A stretch of 7,436 bases of DNA, from contig JAURNO010000068.1 in assembly GCA_030830145.1 (NCBI GenBank), positions 1 to 7,436 of the forward strand. Direction: 5' to 3'. Below the pieces are notes generated by a model. It saw only the letters and a list, made by a program, of their open reading frames with translations. It made no database searches and was not told the DNA's origin. This DNA is from Verrucomicrobiota bacterium (GTDB lineage Bacteria > Verrucomicrobiota > Verrucomicrobiia > Opitutales > Seribacteraceae). A program made the position numbers and the translations under genes. Position 1 is the stretch's first letter. The number at the start of each line of letters is the position of its first letter. This document shows positions 6,642-7,436 of this stretch, piece by piece.

Positions 6642-6656
6642 GCCCGATGATCGGGC
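6642..6656. terminator. Hairpin between convergent genes
   Basis: GCCCGA (6642-6647) and TCGGGC (6651-6656) form a perfect GC-rich 6-bp stem with a three-base loop, 7 bases past the stop of the 226-aa gene and 22 bases past the stop of the opposing ThuA gene. Neither side has a real T tract, so it may act as a transcript end stabiliser or a weak bidirectional terminator. Confidence 0.4.
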
Positions 6657-6678
6657 AGGAAAAGCCAAAAGAATATCT

Positions 6679-7436
6679 TCAGTCTTTCGGGCTATCGCGC
6701 CAAGGCCACTTGGGCGAACCCTGCGGTTCTGGTGCATTCGGTGACTTCCCAAGCCCGTAATCAGCCGGTTGCATATCCTGACCAGGCCAAAAGTTTTTGT
6801 CCCGAATAAAGCCGTAAAAGGAAGGGTAGAAGGGGTCGACATAGCCGACATCGGCTCTTTTCGGGACATCAAGCCCGTTCAGGTGGTAGCAAGCATTGAC
6901 CACCAAGCGTCTCAAATCCTCACTGACAAGATCAACCGATGCACCCATGGTGGTGCAAAAAGTCGTGCCGCTCTTGCCGTTGGGAGCCTCGTATGGATGC
7001 AACCATGCCAAGGGTTGCATGGGATCGTTCTTCTTGCCTTCGAGGTTTTTGGATTTTGGATCAAGGGTTTCGGTTACCGCACCCCGAAGAAGTATTGTAT
7101 CTTTGTTGGTAAGACGACGAATTCCATAAACATCGGAAGGTCCAAAGACATCCTTGACCCCGTTGAGGATCGGGTGCTTGGCGTTTGTGGCTTCAATGAC
7201 TCCACGGGCCCCCTCGACCTTGTGCCTGCCGTGATGATTTACCCATCCTTCGCCCATGACCAAAGGACCAAATGCCCCGTAAGAAATCTTTCCTCCAAAC
7301 GAACCCTTACCGTTGAAAGCATGAGTGGAGGTACGGATTCCAATAACTGGCTTACCTGCGTTGAGAAATTCAGTGACATGCTTGGCCTGCTCGGCGGTAG
7401 GCTTGCGGAAACGCGTTCCAATGAGCATGAGATCGG
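6679..7436 (-). CDS. ThuA-domain protein, C-terminal part (5' truncated)
   Basis: The frame is open to the window edge. The bases before the ATG at 7426-7428 encode Asp-Leu, giving a DLMLIGTRFR strand typical of the interior of ThuA domains, so the true start lies outside the window. Numbering from that internal Met, visible marks are TAEQAKHVTEFLNAGKPVIG, the GIRTSTHAF motif (30-38, usual form G-x-R-T-x-x-H-A-F), GWVNHHG (61-67), HPILNGV and a GTTFCTTMGASVDL strand (154-167). The segment LRRLVVNACYHLNGLDVP follows and is the normal end of the domain. About 60 Pro- and aromatic-rich residues follow (YVDPFYPSFYGFI, PADYGLGKSP). ThuA domains have a glutamine amidotransferase-like (flavodoxin-type) fold. 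They are named from trehalose utilisation and are common in polysaccharide-degrading Planctomycetota and Verrucomicrobiota, but their reaction is poorly defined. Any export signal would lie beyond the window. Confidence 0.85.
   Translation of the reverse strand, partial: DLMLIGTRFRKPTAEQAKHVTEFLNAGKPVIGIRTSTHAFNGKGSFGGKISYGAFGPLVMGEGWVNHHGRHKVEGARGVIEATNAKHPILNGVKDVFGPSDVYGIRRLTNKDTILLRGAVTETLDPKSKNLEGKKNDPMQPLAWLHPYEAPNGKSGTTFCTTMGASVDLVSEDLRRLVVNACYHLNGLDVPKRADVGYVDPFYPSFYGFIRDKNFWPGQDMQPADYGLGKSPNAPEPQGSPKWPWRDSPKD

Overview
This window is ordinary bacterial chromosome, densely coded on both strands, with no phage genes, insertion sequence, CRISPR array, rRNA or tRNA that I can see. The protein families suggest a heterotroph of the Planctomycetota-Verrucomicrobiota group, most likely an opitutae-like verrucomicrobial lineage. 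The clues are a Tat-exported sugar isomerase-like TIM barrel, a long secreted CehA/McbA-type PHP metallohydrolase with carboxypeptidase-regulatory-like repeats, and a ThuA-domain protein. Shine-Dalgarno sequences are weak or absent at most starts. This assignment is inference from family content, not from a marker gene.

Layout, left to right. 1-491 (+) is the 3' part of a PPP-type metallophosphoesterase. 493-735 (-) is an 80-aa protein of unknown function whose stop lies one base from the phosphatase stop. 840-1217 (+) is a 125-aa unknown protein with an Sm-like strand pattern. 1307-2413 (+) is the Tat-signal TIM barrel. On the minus strand, 2594-3232 (histidine phosphatase) is followed by a 56-aa zinc-ribbon protein at 2405-2575, which probably forms a two-gene operon with it and overlaps the end of the TIM-barrel gene. 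3368-5863 (+) is the secreted PHP metallohydrolase. 5954-6634 (+) is a protein of unknown function with one C-terminal membrane segment. 6679-7436 (-) is the C-terminal part of a ThuA-domain protein that runs off the window.

No gap between genes exceeds 150 bases. The phosphatase and PHP genes are divergent and share a 135-bp region holding a perfect 7-bp inverted repeat inside a plausible promoter. Short hairpins occur at 1238-1253 and 6642-6656. The 90-bp gap at 5864-5953 holds nothing I can assign.

The TIM barrel, PHP hydrolase and ThuA protein are families that often recur in polysaccharide- or polyol-degrading Planctomycetota and Verrucomicrobiota. Here they sit on different strands among housekeeping-type genes, so a shared pathway is only a possibility. 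I did not find convincing evidence for a new multi-gene system. The observations most worth following are the unlisted zinc-ribbon ORF, the apparent loss of a metal-ligand histidine in the TIM barrel, and the two small unknown proteins.
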